Assembly (NCBI GenBank): GCA_012960535.1 | Contig: DUBB01000051.1 | Coordinates: forward strand, 62,001-126,000 | Reading direction: 5' to 3' | DNA: 64,000 nt | Origin: Gammaproteobacteria bacterium | Lineage (GTDB): Bacteria; Pseudomonadota; Gammaproteobacteria; Pseudomonadales; Azotimanducaceae | Part shown: one piece after another, positions 1 to 9,371 of the stretch | How positions within the stretch are numbered: position 1 is the first letter of the stretch | How the letters are laid out: each line of letters begins with the position of its first letter | Notes under the pieces: model-generated | What the model was told of the DNA's origin: nothing | Seen by the model: the letters and a program-made list of their open reading frames with translations, nothing else | Database searches by the model: none | Position numbers and translations under genes: made by a program

Positions 1-1020
1 AGAAAACGCTTCGTTAACTTCAAACAGGTCAATGTCATCCACCGTCATCCCTGCCCTATCCAGAACCTTGCGCGCGGCAGGCACTGGCTCATTTAACATC
101 AGTGTCGGATCGCCACCCACTGTTGCCATCGCTTTTATGCGGGCACGAGGCTTCCAGCCCACCCTGCCCATATAGTCTTTACTCGATAAAATCAGGGCCG
201 CTGCACCATCGACAACACCCGAGCTATTGCCTGCGTGGTGCACATGGTTGATTGTTAAATCCGGATAATTGCGCTTCACCAACTGATCAAAAGTTTCACC
301 ACCGTTGTCAATGGGTGCCTCCATAAACAGATTAAAAACGGTTTTCAACTCTGCCAAAGATTCCAGGGTCGTACCCGGTCTGGGGAATTCTTCTCGATCC
401 AGAGCTAAAGAACCATCATCATTAAAAACAGGGATCAAGCTGTTAGCAAAATAACCTTGATCCATTGCATTTTTGGCTCGCTTCTGGCTTTCCACTGCCA
501 GCGCATCCAAATCCTGTCGACTAAACCCCTCCAGCGTTGCAATCATATCCGCACAAATGCCCTGGTGGGGCTGGGGATGCAGATCCCGCAAATGCAGATT
601 ACCCCCATCAACCGTGCGATTATTAGTCGCGTTTCCCAGAGTAGCCGTATACGACATCATCTCGACACCACCGGCGACACATAGATCATCCATACCACTC
701 ATAATATTAGCCGCAGCCAGATTAACCGATGTTATGCCAGAGCCGCAGAATCGATCCAGGGTTACCGCACTCGCCCGAGGGCTCCAGCCAGCATCCAGTG
801 CTGCCATTCTTCCCACACAGGATCCCTGGTTGCCAACCTGGGAGCTGCAACCCACCACCACATCATCTATATCTGCTGTGTTTAACTGGTTGCGCTCGCC
901 GATCGCCTCAAAAACTTTTGCCAGCAACCGACCACTGTGAAACCCGGCTAGCGCGCCGCGGCCGGCTTTACCTATCCCTCGAGGTGTTCTCGCTGCGTCA
1001 ATGATGTATGCATCTGCCAT
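1..1020 (-). CDS. Acetyl-CoA acetyltransferase (thiolase), 3' end outside window
   Basis: Reading frame open from an ATG at 1020 to the window edge (340 codons). It runs leftward, so the C-terminus (about 50-60 residues) is missing. The N-terminus shows the thiolase start MADAYIIDAARTP. The acylated nucleophile is Cys92 in the motif DRFCGSG. Further signatures are AGGVEMMS (about 115-122), HHAGNSSGVVDGAA (about 278-291) and NEAF at the edge. The GHP and CGGG motifs that carry the other catalytic residues would lie beyond the window. A good Shine-Dalgarno (GGAGAG, 7 nt before ATG) fixes the start. Thiolases of this type cleave 3-ketoacyl-CoA or condense acetyl-CoA. The preferred chain length cannot be read here. 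It stands alone on this side, divergent from the ACT-domain gene at 1467. Confidence 0.93.
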   Translation of the reverse strand, partial: MADAYIIDAARTPRGIGKAGRGALAGFHSGRLLAKVFEAIGERNQLNTADIDDVVVGCSSQVGNQGSCVGRMAALDAGWSPRASAVTLDRFCGSGITSVNLAAANIMSGMDDLCVAGGVEMMSYTATLGNATNNRTVDGGNLHLRDLHPQPHQGICADMIATLEGFSRQDLDALAVESQKRAKNAMDQGYFANSLIPVFNDDGSLALDREEFPRPGTTLESLAELKTVFNLFMEAPIDNGGETFDQLVKRNYPDLTINHVHHAGNSSGVVDGAAALILSSKDYMGRVGWKPRARIKAMATVGGDPTLMLNEPVPAARKVLDRAGMTVDDIDLFEVNEAFS

Positions 1021-1466
1021 AATTTTTCTCTCCGAAGGATTGTCTGAATCAATCTAAGGATAATACCTGAAACCCTGCCCAGGTTAAAACCTAAGCAGCC
1101 CAGTACCAATTACTTAGCTGACCACCCTGCTATCAAGTGAATCTTGCCTGCAAAGCCTGATCTATGCAGACGACTATCTTTAGTTTTACAGGCGATAGTT
1201 TAGAGCGCAGCCCTTAGCAGTCTGTCTGTTACGGCCCGATATCGATTTGCAAGTACAAGTATAAGTCGAGTCAGTTCGTCTACGCCACAAGGGTTGCATG
1301 TCAGGGTGCGCTTACCCTTTTTACAGTATCGATTGCAAGCCATTGCGCTTCCTTCTTAGAATAGCTTTCTTAGAATAACCCTCTTAGAATAGTCTTCTTA
1401 TAATAGTTTCTGTTTAATCTCCCTTAAACAGTCAGCATCATATGGCGCTGCTATAGGATCGACACC
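1021..1466. other. Divergent intergenic region
   Basis: 446 nt between the thiolase (minus) and the GcvR-like gene (plus). It should carry both promoters, but none is strong enough to name. Apart from the 14-bp tandem repeat at 1354-1409 I see no coding or RNA feature. Confidence 0.6.
1354..1409. repeat. 14-bp tandem repeat, 4 copies
   Basis: The decamer TCTTAGAATA starts at 1354, 1368 and 1382, and TCTTATAATA at 1396, giving a period of exactly 14 nt. The four spacer bases vary (gctt, accc, gtct, gttt). The array ends about 57 nt before the ATG of the ACT-domain gene, so it lies in its promoter or leader. Confidence 0.85.
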
Positions 1467-2003
1467 ATGGAAAGCCTGGTTTTCACAATCATCGGTGACG
1501 ATCGTCCTGGTCTCATTGAAACCATATCAACGATCGTCAATACTCACTCGGCAAACTGGTTGGGCAGCAGCATGGCACAACTCGGTGGCAAGTTTGCCGG
1601 AATGATCGAGGTTTCCGGACAACCAGAACAACTATCCCAGCTCAGCGCCAGCTTAATGGAGCTTACCGACATCGGCTTGACCGTTGTTATCGAAAAGGCG
1701 GTTACATCAACAGCACATCGTCACCAGGAAACTCAGACGATTTCGCTGTTTGGTCTGGACAGACCAGGCATCATCCAGGAAATCTCCAAAGCGCTGGCGG
1801 CAAGAGATCTCAACATCCTTGACCTGAAAACGGAAATAACCAGAGCCGCCATGACCGGTGACCCCATGTTTGATGGCCAGGTATTAATTGAAGGTTGTAA
1901 CGATGCCCAGAGCGAAGGCCTGGCCGAACTTCTTGACAAACTATCTATTCAACTGGGCATCGACATCGAATTGATCGACAAACCCCTGGCGCCTTCTGAT
2001 TAG
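1467..2003 (+). CDS. GcvR-like tandem ACT-domain protein
   Basis: 178 aa with two ACT domains, about residues 4-80 and 92-172. Each opens with the ligand-loop signature (DDRPGL near 11, LDRPGI near 97). The length and double ACT layout match glycine-cleavage-system regulator GcvR, which in enterobacteria binds glycine and antagonises the activator GcvA. There is no DNA-binding or catalytic domain, so it probably acts by protein contact or as an amino-acid sensor. The ATG at 1467 has AGGA 8 nt upstream. No gcv genes lie in the window, so the target is unknown. Convergent with the TPP-enzyme gene downstream. Confidence 0.82.
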   Translation: MESLVFTIIGDDRPGLIETISTIVNTHSANWLGSSMAQLGGKFAGMIEVSGQPEQLSQLSASLMELTDIGLTVVIEKAVTSTAHRHQETQTISLFGLDRPGIIQEISKALAARDLNILDLKTEITRAAMTGDPMFDGQVLIEGCNDAQSEGLAELLDKLSIQLGIDIELIDKPLAPSD

Positions 2004-2476
2004 TCGGTTTTAATCCAATTCACCTCTTGCCCTTCAGGCTCACCTTTGGCCCAGATCTGCAGTATCACAATCAACGCTGACCTCCCAGAGAACACCGACG
2101 ACTAAATGCCCAGGCCTGCTTGGATTGTCCATCTGGTCATTCTCAAAATCCTGGCAACGGGCGTGACCTTAACAACCGGGAACAGGTTTGCTAATCCATC
2201 CGGGTAATACAAAGCAAGGTCTAAAGGCAACTCGATGCCCTCCATCGCTTCATCTATGAGAAGACTTATGAGAAGACTTATGAAAAGAAGATTCCTGAGC
2301 AGTAAGAAGACTATTGAACTGTAAGAAGAAGACTATTTATCTATAAATTTACTTATAAATTGGCTTATAAATTGGCTTATAAATATACCTAGAAATTTAC
2401 TTATAAATTTGCCTATAAATTTACTTATAATAAAAAGACCCTGCCGCTATGGGAAAGACCCGGTGACACGGAAACC
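2004..2476. other. Convergent intergenic region with repeat tract
   Basis: 473 nt between the convergent ACT-domain and TPP-enzyme genes. The left half is ordinary sequence in which I see no gene. The right half (about 2255-2430) consists of periodic AT-rich repeats, annotated separately. Confidence 0.6.
2255..2425. repeat. 12-bp period AT-rich tandem repeats (two families)
   Basis: At 2255-2290 the unit TATGAGAAGACT occurs twice exactly and once diverged, at period 12. At 2342-2425 seven consecutive 12-mers follow the consensus TATAAATTTACT, with substitutions mostly in the last five bases (for example TATAAATTGGCT twice). The spacer between the two blocks is purine-rich and itself repeats GTAAGAAGA. 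No reading frame uses the tract and no hairpin dominates it. Confidence 0.88.
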
Positions 2477-4135
2477 TCACATTCCCCATTTATTGGCCAT
2501 TGCCAGAACAGGCTCTTCCTTTGTTATAAATTCAAGTAACACCGGCCTGCCAGACTGGGTCTGATCAATGCCTCGGCACAGCGCTGCACGGACATCTGAG
2601 GCCTTTTCTATGCGCTCAGCGTAACCGCCCATAGCGATAACCATCGCCGTATAATCGCCGCTAAGTGAACTCAGTTGGAAACGCTCAACAGCATCGGGCA
2701 TGTAGGCGCTATAGCCGCCCATTACGCCATTGTTAACCAGTACCGTCATTATGGGGAGTTCGGATCTCACGGCTGTTTCAAAATCATTGGCTGTCTGGCC
2801 AAAACCAGCATCGCCAATAAAGTTAACCGACAACCAATCTGGTCGAGCCAGCTTGCCGCCCAGGGCCATGCCCAATGAAGAGCCCAGGTGAGTTGATTTA
2901 CCCCAACCCAGGTAGCCCCGTGGTGTAACAACCTCATAAAAAGGCACCATCTGATCCCGGGGATTGCCAGCATCATGGGTCACGACAGTTTTGCTTTTAT
3001 CAAACAAGGTGTTCATCTCATGAATAACGCGATAAGGAGAAATTGGCCCCGCATCATCACACAACAGGCGGTCTGACCATTCGCTGAAGAATTCTGCTTT
3101 TAACTGCGCTATTTCAGCAATCACATCATCGGCCCTTGCTCGTCCTGTTTCACCCAGCTTCTGTTTGACCAGACTGATGAGCTGATTCAGCACCAGTCTG
3201 GCATCCCCTATTGCTGCACAGCTAACGGCGCGACATTTTGCGATGTCACCTGGCGCATGAGTAATCTGGCCTAACACTGCATCCTTCGGCATCCGCGCCG
3301 TAAAATCGTTTACTGTAAAACTGGTGCCAATGCCAAGGATAAAATCCGACTCATTGGCAAAATGGGCTGCCGCTTTAGTAATCGTTCTACCCGCCGTTCC
3401 AAGTGCCAATTCATGCGTTTCCGGATAGGCACTTTTGCCCAGCAATGTCGTTGTCACCGGAATCTGCAGAAGTTCAGCGAGTTCCTTGAGCTCATGCCAG
3501 GCCTCGGCATACAAAATGCCCTGGCCGGCGATAATGACTGGGCGCTTCGCCTCTAAAAGCGCTTCAAATATTCGCTCGACATCACCGTCATCAGCCATCG
3601 ACCTGTATCGTCCGGGCGAGGTATATTCCGGCATTAATTCTGCTTCGGCCTGCCCCCAAAGCAAGTTAGCCGCTGTTTCCAGCAGAACGGGCCCCGACTT
3701 CGGGTTTTTTAATGCCGAAAACGCCATTTCAAATTTACGCGGAATCGTGCGGCCATCATTAATCAGGCCGGCCATTTTTGTGATATCTCTGAAGGACCTT
3801 GAAGCAATGAACTGAGGGTCATAATCCTGCATCAAGGGAGCGTGGGCACCGGGCAACATCAAAATAGGCGTATTGTCGCCATAAGCCTGCGCCACAGCGC
3901 CGAAACTGGCCTCGATTCCAGGCCCATCCTGCACGGCCACTACGCCAAATTTCCGGCCGTTATTCATGCGTGTATAGGCATCAGCCATATTAATGGCAAC
4001 TCTTTCCGTTCTGGCAATAATAGGCCTGATAGAATGCGAGGCCGCTGAATTAAAAAGCCGGTTATTAGGAAACCCCATCAAGTACTCGACGCCTTCCTGC
4101 TCGAGTATTTCAATAATAACGTCGGCGTTGCTCAT
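2477..4135 (-). CDS. Thiamine-diphosphate-dependent enzyme, acetolactate synthase/decarboxylase superfamily
   Basis: 552 aa from the ATG at 4135, which has GGGAAGA just upstream; the frame extends 18 codons further without a good ribosome site. N-terminal Pyr domain with the ThDP-activating glutamate (E44 in RTERVA), a central domain, and a C-terminal PP domain with the ThDP/Mg motif GDAGF (441-445) ending in VNN (467-469). This is the architecture of acetolactate synthase, benzoylformate decarboxylase and related 2-oxo-acid enzymes. The loop FPNNRLF (22-28) replaces the usual G-x-PG of acetolactate synthase, and there is no ilvH-type partner, so a 2-oxo-acid decarboxylase or lyase of unknown substrate is more likely. 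It lies downstream, on the same strand, of the amino-acid dehydrogenase gene but is separated from it by 484 nt. Confidence 0.85.
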   Translation of the reverse strand: MSNADVIIEILEQEGVEYLMGFPNNRLFNSAASHSIRPIIARTERVAINMADAYTRMNNGRKFGVVAVQDGPGIEASFGAVAQAYGDNTPILMLPGAHAPLMQDYDPQFIASRSFRDITKMAGLINDGRTIPRKFEMAFSALKNPKSGPVLLETAANLLWGQAEAELMPEYTSPGRYRSMADDGDVERIFEALLEAKRPVIIAGQGILYAEAWHELKELAELLQIPVTTTLLGKSAYPETHELALGTAGRTITKAAAHFANESDFILGIGTSFTVNDFTARMPKDAVLGQITHAPGDIAKCRAVSCAAIGDARLVLNQLISLVKQKLGETGRARADDVIAEIAQLKAEFFSEWSDRLLCDDAGPISPYRVIHEMNTLFDKSKTVVTHDAGNPRDQMVPFYEVVTPRGYLGWGKSTHLGSSLGMALGGKLARPDWLSVNFIGDAGFGQTANDFETAVRSELPIMTVLVNNGVMGGYSAYMPDAVERFQLSSLSGDYTAMVIAMGGYAERIEKASDVRAALCRGIDQTQSGRPVLLEFITKEEPVLAMANKWGM

Positions 4136-4619
4136 ATTTAATCTTCCCTGAATAAATGGCTGAGTTGGTCTGGCAAGAAAGCTCAACATGCCATGATTGA
4201 CGAACTTAGATACGAATCGATGAAAAAACCTGACTATCTCATGGAACCCACCAACGCTTCAATTACCCACCAATGGTTTCTCATTGAAAGCTGAAATCAG
4301 CTCATCTCAAAAACTGAAAATTTACCCAGCCACAAGGGTGAAATAAACCCCTTACGCCACCCTGTACAGCCCTGTCGCTCTATCGGATACCCTGTGCGTA
4401 GCGCTGCGAGCAGCCCTGAAACAAGTCTATAGCAGAATTATAGTGATAACGCCCAATGACTGTCGCTGCAGACCAAAATGCGCTCATAACCTGCGTCGTT
4501 ATATTCCTCATAGCATTGACTGAAGCTAACACAAATCGGGCAATACGTTGCTATGCCAAGGTCACATTCTACCATTCCAGAAATACTGCTTTTCCCACAG
4601 GCACTATCAACACAACTTA
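4136..4619. other. Intergenic region upstream of the TPP-enzyme gene
   Basis: 484 nt between two minus-strand genes. Expected to hold the terminator of the dehydrogenase gene and the promoter of the TPP-enzyme gene. The only clear structure is the palindrome AGCTGA-AA-TCAGCT at 4289-4302. No gene was found. Confidence 0.5.
4289..4302. promoter_or_regulatory. Palindrome, possible operator
   Basis: Perfect 6-bp arms AGCTGA/TCAGCT around AA, about 154 bp upstream of the TPP-enzyme start codon. The size and position suit a regulator site, but nothing identifies the regulator and chance cannot be excluded. Confidence 0.25.
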
Positions 4620-5675
4620 TTAAGCAGCCTGATGGTGCACTCTGTTAAGAATCTTATCCGCCATTTCATCTGCAACGGCCTGGGTGGAGAGACGTCGACT
4701 GTCAGAGCTGGTGAAGATGGTATTCAGTGTTGGACCGATTCTTTCAATGTGCTTGTTAACGATATCCTCAGAACGTTCGCCGCAGTTCTGATAATACACA
4801 TCGATGATGCCGCCGGCATTGATGACATAATCCGGCGCGTAAAGTATGCCCCGGTAAAGCAACTCATCGGCCATCTCCTTACTAATCAATTGATTGTTGG
4901 CTGCCCCGGCAACGATGCCCGCACGAATACTGTAAATTGAGTTTTCGTTGATAGCGCCTCCCATCGCGCAGGGGGCAAGCACATCTACTTCCGCAGAAAG
5001 AATCTCATCTGCAGGAACCACGTTAACACCTGGTATCTTGCTTACCCACTCAAGGTTCTGCCTGCTGATGTCGGCAACAGTCACTCTGGCTCCTGCACAA
5101 ATCAGTAGGTTTGTCAGGTGATATCCTACGTTTCCCACGCCCTGAATCGCAACACTAATGCCTGGCAGATCAGCTTGAGTTCGGTGTCGAACAGCTTCGC
5201 GTATACCTATAAATACGCCATAGGCTGTCAATGGCGACGGATCACCCCCGAAACGACCACCGCTGACACCGGAGATGAATCGGGTACGCTCGCCCATCGC
5301 CGCAATATCAGCAACTGAAGTGCCCGAGTCCTCGGCTGCCATATACTGACCTTTCAGGCTTTCGATGAAGTCGCCCATCTCATGCAACAACTGGCGTGTC
5401 TTAGCTGTTCTTGGATCACCCATGATCACCGACTTACCACCACCAAATGGAACACCGGCAAGCGCAGACTTGTAGGTCATCCCCCGGGAAAGCCTGAGCA
5501 CATCTGTCAGTGCTTGTTCATGCGATGCATAAGGATACATCCTGCAGCCACCGGCGGCTGGGCCCAATTCACTACTGTGGATGGCAATAATCGCTGTCAG
5601 GGTTTCACTGGAAGAGAAAACGACAGATTCGTGTTCATCAAAATCTGGATGGGTCTTAACTTCAACTGGGTTCAT
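4620..5675 (-). CDS. Leu/Phe/Val dehydrogenase (NAD-dependent amino-acid dehydrogenase)
   Basis: 351 aa from the ATG at 5675, chosen because GAAGGA lies 8 nt upstream; a 10-codon extension would overlap the preceding gene. Glu/Leu/Phe/Val dehydrogenase family: substrate region AAGGCRMYPYAS (about 43-54), catalytic-lysine segment GMTYKSALAGVPFGGGK (about 68-84), AEDSGTS (about 116-122) and the NAD-binding GVGNVG (about 176-181). The length fits leucine/phenylalanine dehydrogenase rather than the longer glutamate dehydrogenase. It would reversibly deaminate a hydrophobic amino acid to its 2-oxo acid. Only 19 nt separate it from the fused ferredoxin oxidoreductase gene, which would take the 2-oxo acid on to acyl-CoA, so the two make a two-step amino-acid catabolic operon. 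Confidence 0.92.
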   Translation of the reverse strand: MNPVEVKTHPDFDEHESVVFSSSETLTAIIAIHSSELGPAAGGCRMYPYASHEQALTDVLRLSRGMTYKSALAGVPFGGGKSVIMGDPRTAKTRQLLHEMGDFIESLKGQYMAAEDSGTSVADIAAMGERTRFISGVSGGRFGGDPSPLTAYGVFIGIREAVRHRTQADLPGISVAIQGVGNVGYHLTNLLICAGARVTVADISRQNLEWVSKIPGVNVVPADEILSAEVDVLAPCAMGGAINENSIYSIRAGIVAGAANNQLISKEMADELLYRGILYAPDYVINAGGIIDVYYQNCGERSEDIVNKHIERIGPTLNTIFTSSDSRRLSTQAVADEMADKILNRVHHQAA

Positions 5676-5694
5676 TACATTAGTCCTTCGTTTG

Positions 5695-8600
5695 TTAGGC
5701 GGCAATATCGACTTCGACGGCGAGGGGTATCAGCTCGCCAGTAAACTGGCGCATCAGCGTTTCCTTTCGTCGCATGGCTTTTTTCGCATTGCCCGATTTG
5801 ATATGGCCATAGCCACGGATCTGCATAGGGAGTTCCGCCAGTTCAACCGCCGTCTGATAGTTGTCATGGCTCAAACTACCAGCGACTTCCTGGAACAGCG
5901 TGCGGAAGTCTTGCAGGGTTTTGCGCTCTTCTTTGCGCTCCGCCGAATAACCAAACAGGTCAAAGCGTGTGCCCCTTAGGATCTTCAAAGGTGCCAATGC
6001 GCTGAAGAGAATACGTACAAAGCCCGGAAATATACGCTTACGTGGTCTGCCCGTGGCTTTATCCTGTTGACTAAAAATAGGCGGTGCCAAGTAATAATTT
6101 ACCTTAACGTTGCCTTCAAAAAATTTGGCCAACTGACCGGCAAAGGCACCATTGGTATAAAGACGTGCAACTTCATATTCGTCTTTGTACGCCATCAATT
6201 TATAAAGAGAGCGAGCAACCTGACGACTGAATTCTGAGCCTAACGACCGTTGTCTTTCCAGGTCCCTGATAGCAGATACAAACTCGACATACCGATCTGC
6301 ATATTGCTTGGACTGGTATGCCGTCAGCCTCGCATAACGGTCAGCCAGGATTTCATCCAGATCATGGAGTGGCCGGAATGGCTTGGTCACGGCTGCCTCG
6401 ATTTCAACTCGTTTGAGGTCAATAGCTGCACGACGGCCCCACAGGAAGGCTTTCAGGTTGAATTCGACAGCAACACCATTGAGGTCTATCGCGGCTTCCA
6501 GAGCACGCCGAGATACAGGCACCAGCCCTTTCTGCAGCGCATAACCAAGCAGAAACATATTACTGGCGATCGAATCACCGAGCAGACTCGTTGAAAGATC
6601 CGTAGCCTGCAGGTATTCAACTTTATCCGAACCCACCTCATCCTCTATTAGCGCCCTCATGGTCTTCTCAGGGATGACCACATCCGGGTCCGTTATGAAA
6701 TCTGCTGTGACTGCCGCATGAGCATTCACTACCGCATGTGACCTATCCGCATTGACCTTGGCGATCGCCTCGTTACTGGCACTAACGACCAGGTCACAGC
6801 CCAGCAACAAATCAGCATCACCCGCTGGTATACGAACCGCATTAATGGCCTTTTGATCGACGCCAACGCGAACGTGACTGACCACGGCGCCGAACTTCTG
6901 CGCTAACCCTGTTTGATTCAGGGTCGCGCAGCCTTTCCCTTCAAGATGCGCTGCCATGGCTATGACCCCGGCAATAGTTAGCACGCCGGTACCGCCTACA
7001 CCGGTAACGATAATATTCCAGGGCCGAACGGCGATTGGCGCCCGAGCCGGTTCTGGCAACGCTTGCCAGTGCCTTTCGTCATGTTTACTTCCGTCATGCT
7101 TACTTTCGTCACGTTCAAAAGATGATTTTCGGAGCTGGCCGGTTACGGTGACCAGAGCAGGACAAGAGCCGTTAAGGCAGCTGTAATCCTTGTTACAGGC
7201 GCTTTGATCAATTTGCCGTTTTCGTCCAAGTTCAGTCTCTAGTGGTAATATTGATAGACAGTTGGATTCGACTCCACAGTCACCACAGCCTTCACAGACT
7301 TCCGGGTTAATCAGCACACGCTCATTAGGATCTTGCATCTCACCTTTCTTTCGACGCCGCCTTTGCTCTGCTGCACAGGTCTGCTCGTAAATAAGGACAG
7401 TGGTCCCAGCGGTATCTCGCAGTTCCTCTTCAATCGAGATAAGGTTGTCACGATGACTGATTGTCAACCCGCTCCAGGGGCGAATCTGTTTATGTTTTGC
7501 CAGGTCATTGGTTACCAGAGCAATGCGCTGCACACCTTCTCCCTGCAACTGTTGAATCAACTTTTCAACCGATAAAGCGCCATCAACGCTTTGTCCGCCT
7601 GTCATGGCAACCGCATCGTTGTAGAGAATCTTATAGGTAATGTTGACCTTTGCAGCCAGCGCCTGTCGAATGGCAAGCAGCCCAGAATGGAAATAGGTGC
7701 CATCACCCAAGTTCTGAAATACATGCCTGGTCTCAGTGAATGGCGCCTGACCAACCCAGGTCACGCCCTCGCCGCCCATTTGGGTAAAAGTCTGCGCCTG
7801 CCGGTCTCCCACTTCGAAAACGCCCATGTAATGACAACCGATTCCACCCAGGGCCCGGCTGCCATGAGGTATGCGGGTCGAAGTATTATGGGGGCACCCC
7901 GAACAGTAGTGCGGCGATCGTTCAATAATATCTCGTGGTTGCGACAGGGTTTGTTCTTTCCTGTCGTAAAACTTTAGACGACTGTCAATCATTTCATCCT
8001 GATAAAAACGGCGCAGACGACCAGAAATAGCGCGAGCGACCATCGCCGGAGTGAGTTCGGCGATATTCGGCAACAGATCGCGACCTTCTTGATCGAACTC
8101 ACCAACTACGCGAGGACGGCGCTCAACCGGCCAATTATAAAGCTGGCCGGTTAACTGATCCTCAATGATGGAACGCTTCTCCTCAACCACCAGAATCTCT
8201 TCGAGATCTCTGGCAAATTCATGAGTAGAAACGGGTTCAAGCGGCCAGCTCATACCGACCTTAAATACCCGCAGGCCGATCTTGGCTGCCTTTCGCTCAT
8301 CTATGCCTAAATCTTCCAGCGCCTGCATCACATCAAGATAGGCTTTCCCCGTGGTAATAATACCAAGTCTTGGGCTGTCGCTATCGATAACGACTTTATT
8401 TAAACGATTAACACGGGCAAACTCGCGCGCAGCATAAATTTTGTATTTATTGAGTCGAAGTTCCTGTTCCAGGGCTGTATCTGGCCACCGACCATGGACG
8501 CCGCCTTCTGGCAGGGCAAACTGATCCGGAATAACAATGTTGATCTTGCCTGGATCGACCTCAGCTGAGATCGCAGAATCCATATTTTCGGTAATCGCCT

Positions 8601-9219
8601 TGAGCGCTACCCATGCTCCACAGTACCTGGACAACTCCCAGCCATAAACTCCCAGATCGAGTACTTCCTGGACATTAGCCGGATTCAGCACCGGTATGGA
8701 TGCACCGATAAACATGTGTTCCGACTGATGTGGCAGGGTCGATGACTTTGCGGCGTGATCATCACCTGCCACGGCTAGCACACCGCCATGCCTGGAAGTA
8801 CCAAAGGCATTGGCATGACGAATGACGTCCATGCTTCGATCCAGCCCAGGGCCTTTGCCATACCACATGCCAAACACGCCATCGAAGTTTGCGCCTTCGA
8901 ATAGGTTGACCTGCTGGCTACCCCATACAGCGGTCGCTGCCAAATCTTCATTAATACCCGGTTGAAACTTTATATTATGTTGGTCAAGAAAGCGCTGAGC
9001 CTTCCACATGGCCTGGTCAACCGACCCCAGCGGAGAGCCGCGATAGCCAGAGATGAAACCCGCGGTATTGAGTCCTCGCTGCCGATCTCGCTGATGCTGC
9101 AGCATCGGCAATCGAACCAATGCTTCAATACCAGTCATGTAGGCCCGTGTGGTGTCCAGGGCATATTTGTCTTCGAGTGAAACTGATCTAAAGGGTATAG
9201 GCGCCATTTCGGGATCCAT
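5695..9219 (-). CDS. Fused indolepyruvate-type 2-oxoacid:ferredoxin oxidoreductase
   Basis: 1174 aa, the usual length of the fused bacterial family that oxidatively decarboxylates branched-chain or aryl 2-oxo acids with CoA and ferredoxin. Order seen: pyrimidine-binding domain with GYRGSPLG (about 59-66); central ThDP region with CSGCPHN (about 432-438) and GGIGCH; a cysteine-rich iron-sulfur segment (CEGCGDC near 640, CNKDYSC and NGSCP near 675-687); the gamma domain starting GVGGTGVLTIAG (about 731-742); and a C-terminal domain that also occurs at the end of the IorB-like protein at 37151. Start: ATG 9219, with a weak ribosome site; an alternative ATG lies five codons in. Divergent from an Lrp-type regulator, which probably controls it. 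Confidence 0.93.
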   Translation of the reverse strand: MDPEMAPIPFRSVSLEDKYALDTTRAYMTGIEALVRLPMLQHQRDRQRGLNTAGFISGYRGSPLGSVDQAMWKAQRFLDQHNIKFQPGINEDLAATAVWGSQQVNLFEGANFDGVFGMWYGKGPGLDRSMDVIRHANAFGTSRHGGVLAVAGDDHAAKSSTLPHQSEHMFIGASIPVLNPANVQEVLDLGVYGWELSRYCGAWVALKAITENMDSAISAEVDPGKINIVIPDQFALPEGGVHGRWPDTALEQELRLNKYKIYAAREFARVNRLNKVVIDSDSPRLGIITTGKAYLDVMQALEDLGIDERKAAKIGLRVFKVGMSWPLEPVSTHEFARDLEEILVVEEKRSIIEDQLTGQLYNWPVERRPRVVGEFDQEGRDLLPNIAELTPAMVARAISGRLRRFYQDEMIDSRLKFYDRKEQTLSQPRDIIERSPHYCSGCPHNTSTRIPHGSRALGGIGCHYMGVFEVGDRQAQTFTQMGGEGVTWVGQAPFTETRHVFQNLGDGTYFHSGLLAIRQALAAKVNITYKILYNDAVAMTGGQSVDGALSVEKLIQQLQGEGVQRIALVTNDLAKHKQIRPWSGLTISHRDNLISIEEELRDTAGTTVLIYEQTCAAEQRRRRKKGEMQDPNERVLINPEVCEGCGDCGVESNCLSILPLETELGRKRQIDQSACNKDYSCLNGSCPALVTVTGQLRKSSFERDESKHDGSKHDERHWQALPEPARAPIAVRPWNIIVTGVGGTGVLTIAGVIAMAAHLEGKGCATLNQTGLAQKFGAVVSHVRVGVDQKAINAVRIPAGDADLLLGCDLVVSASNEAIAKVNADRSHAVVNAHAAVTADFITDPDVVIPEKTMRALIEDEVGSDKVEYLQATDLSTSLLGDSIASNMFLLGYALQKGLVPVSRRALEAAIDLNGVAVEFNLKAFLWGRRAAIDLKRVEIEAAVTKPFRPLHDLDEILADRYARLTAYQSKQYADRYVEFVSAIRDLERQRSLGSEFSRQVARSLYKLMAYKDEYEVARLYTNGAFAGQLAKFFEGNVKVNYYLAPPIFSQQDKATGRPRKRIFPGFVRILFSALAPLKILRGTRFDLFGYSAERKEERKTLQDFRTLFQEVAGSLSHDNYQTAVELAELPMQIRGYGHIKSGNAKKAMRRKETLMRQFTGELIPLAVEVDIAA

Positions 9220-9371
9220 CTCTGTTCAGTTGAAAACTATATTAGTTAATATCTAGTAAATTTATTATGCTATTTAGACCAATTTATACTGATTAATTAA
9301 CTATATTTACCTATTTACTTAGTTTTAATGTATATTTATTTCTATCTTCTGAAATAAATCGAACTCTAGTT
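9220..9371. promoter_or_regulatory. AT-rich divergent promoter region between the oxidoreductase and Lrp-type genes
   Basis: 152 nt, strongly AT-rich, between divergent starts. It contains TAGTAAATTTATTATGCTA, the first ten bases of which fit the Escherichia coli Lrp consensus while the rest does not. The position is right for Lrp-type control of both genes, but no specific site is proven. Confidence 0.4.

Noticed and set aside
1021..1466. tRNA or small RNA gene in the intergenic gap
   Set aside because: No cloverleaf, CCA end or strong hairpin plus T-run could be drawn.
9248..9275. Lrp binding site
   Set aside because: Only the first ten bases fit the E. coli consensus, in a region so AT-rich that such matches are expected.
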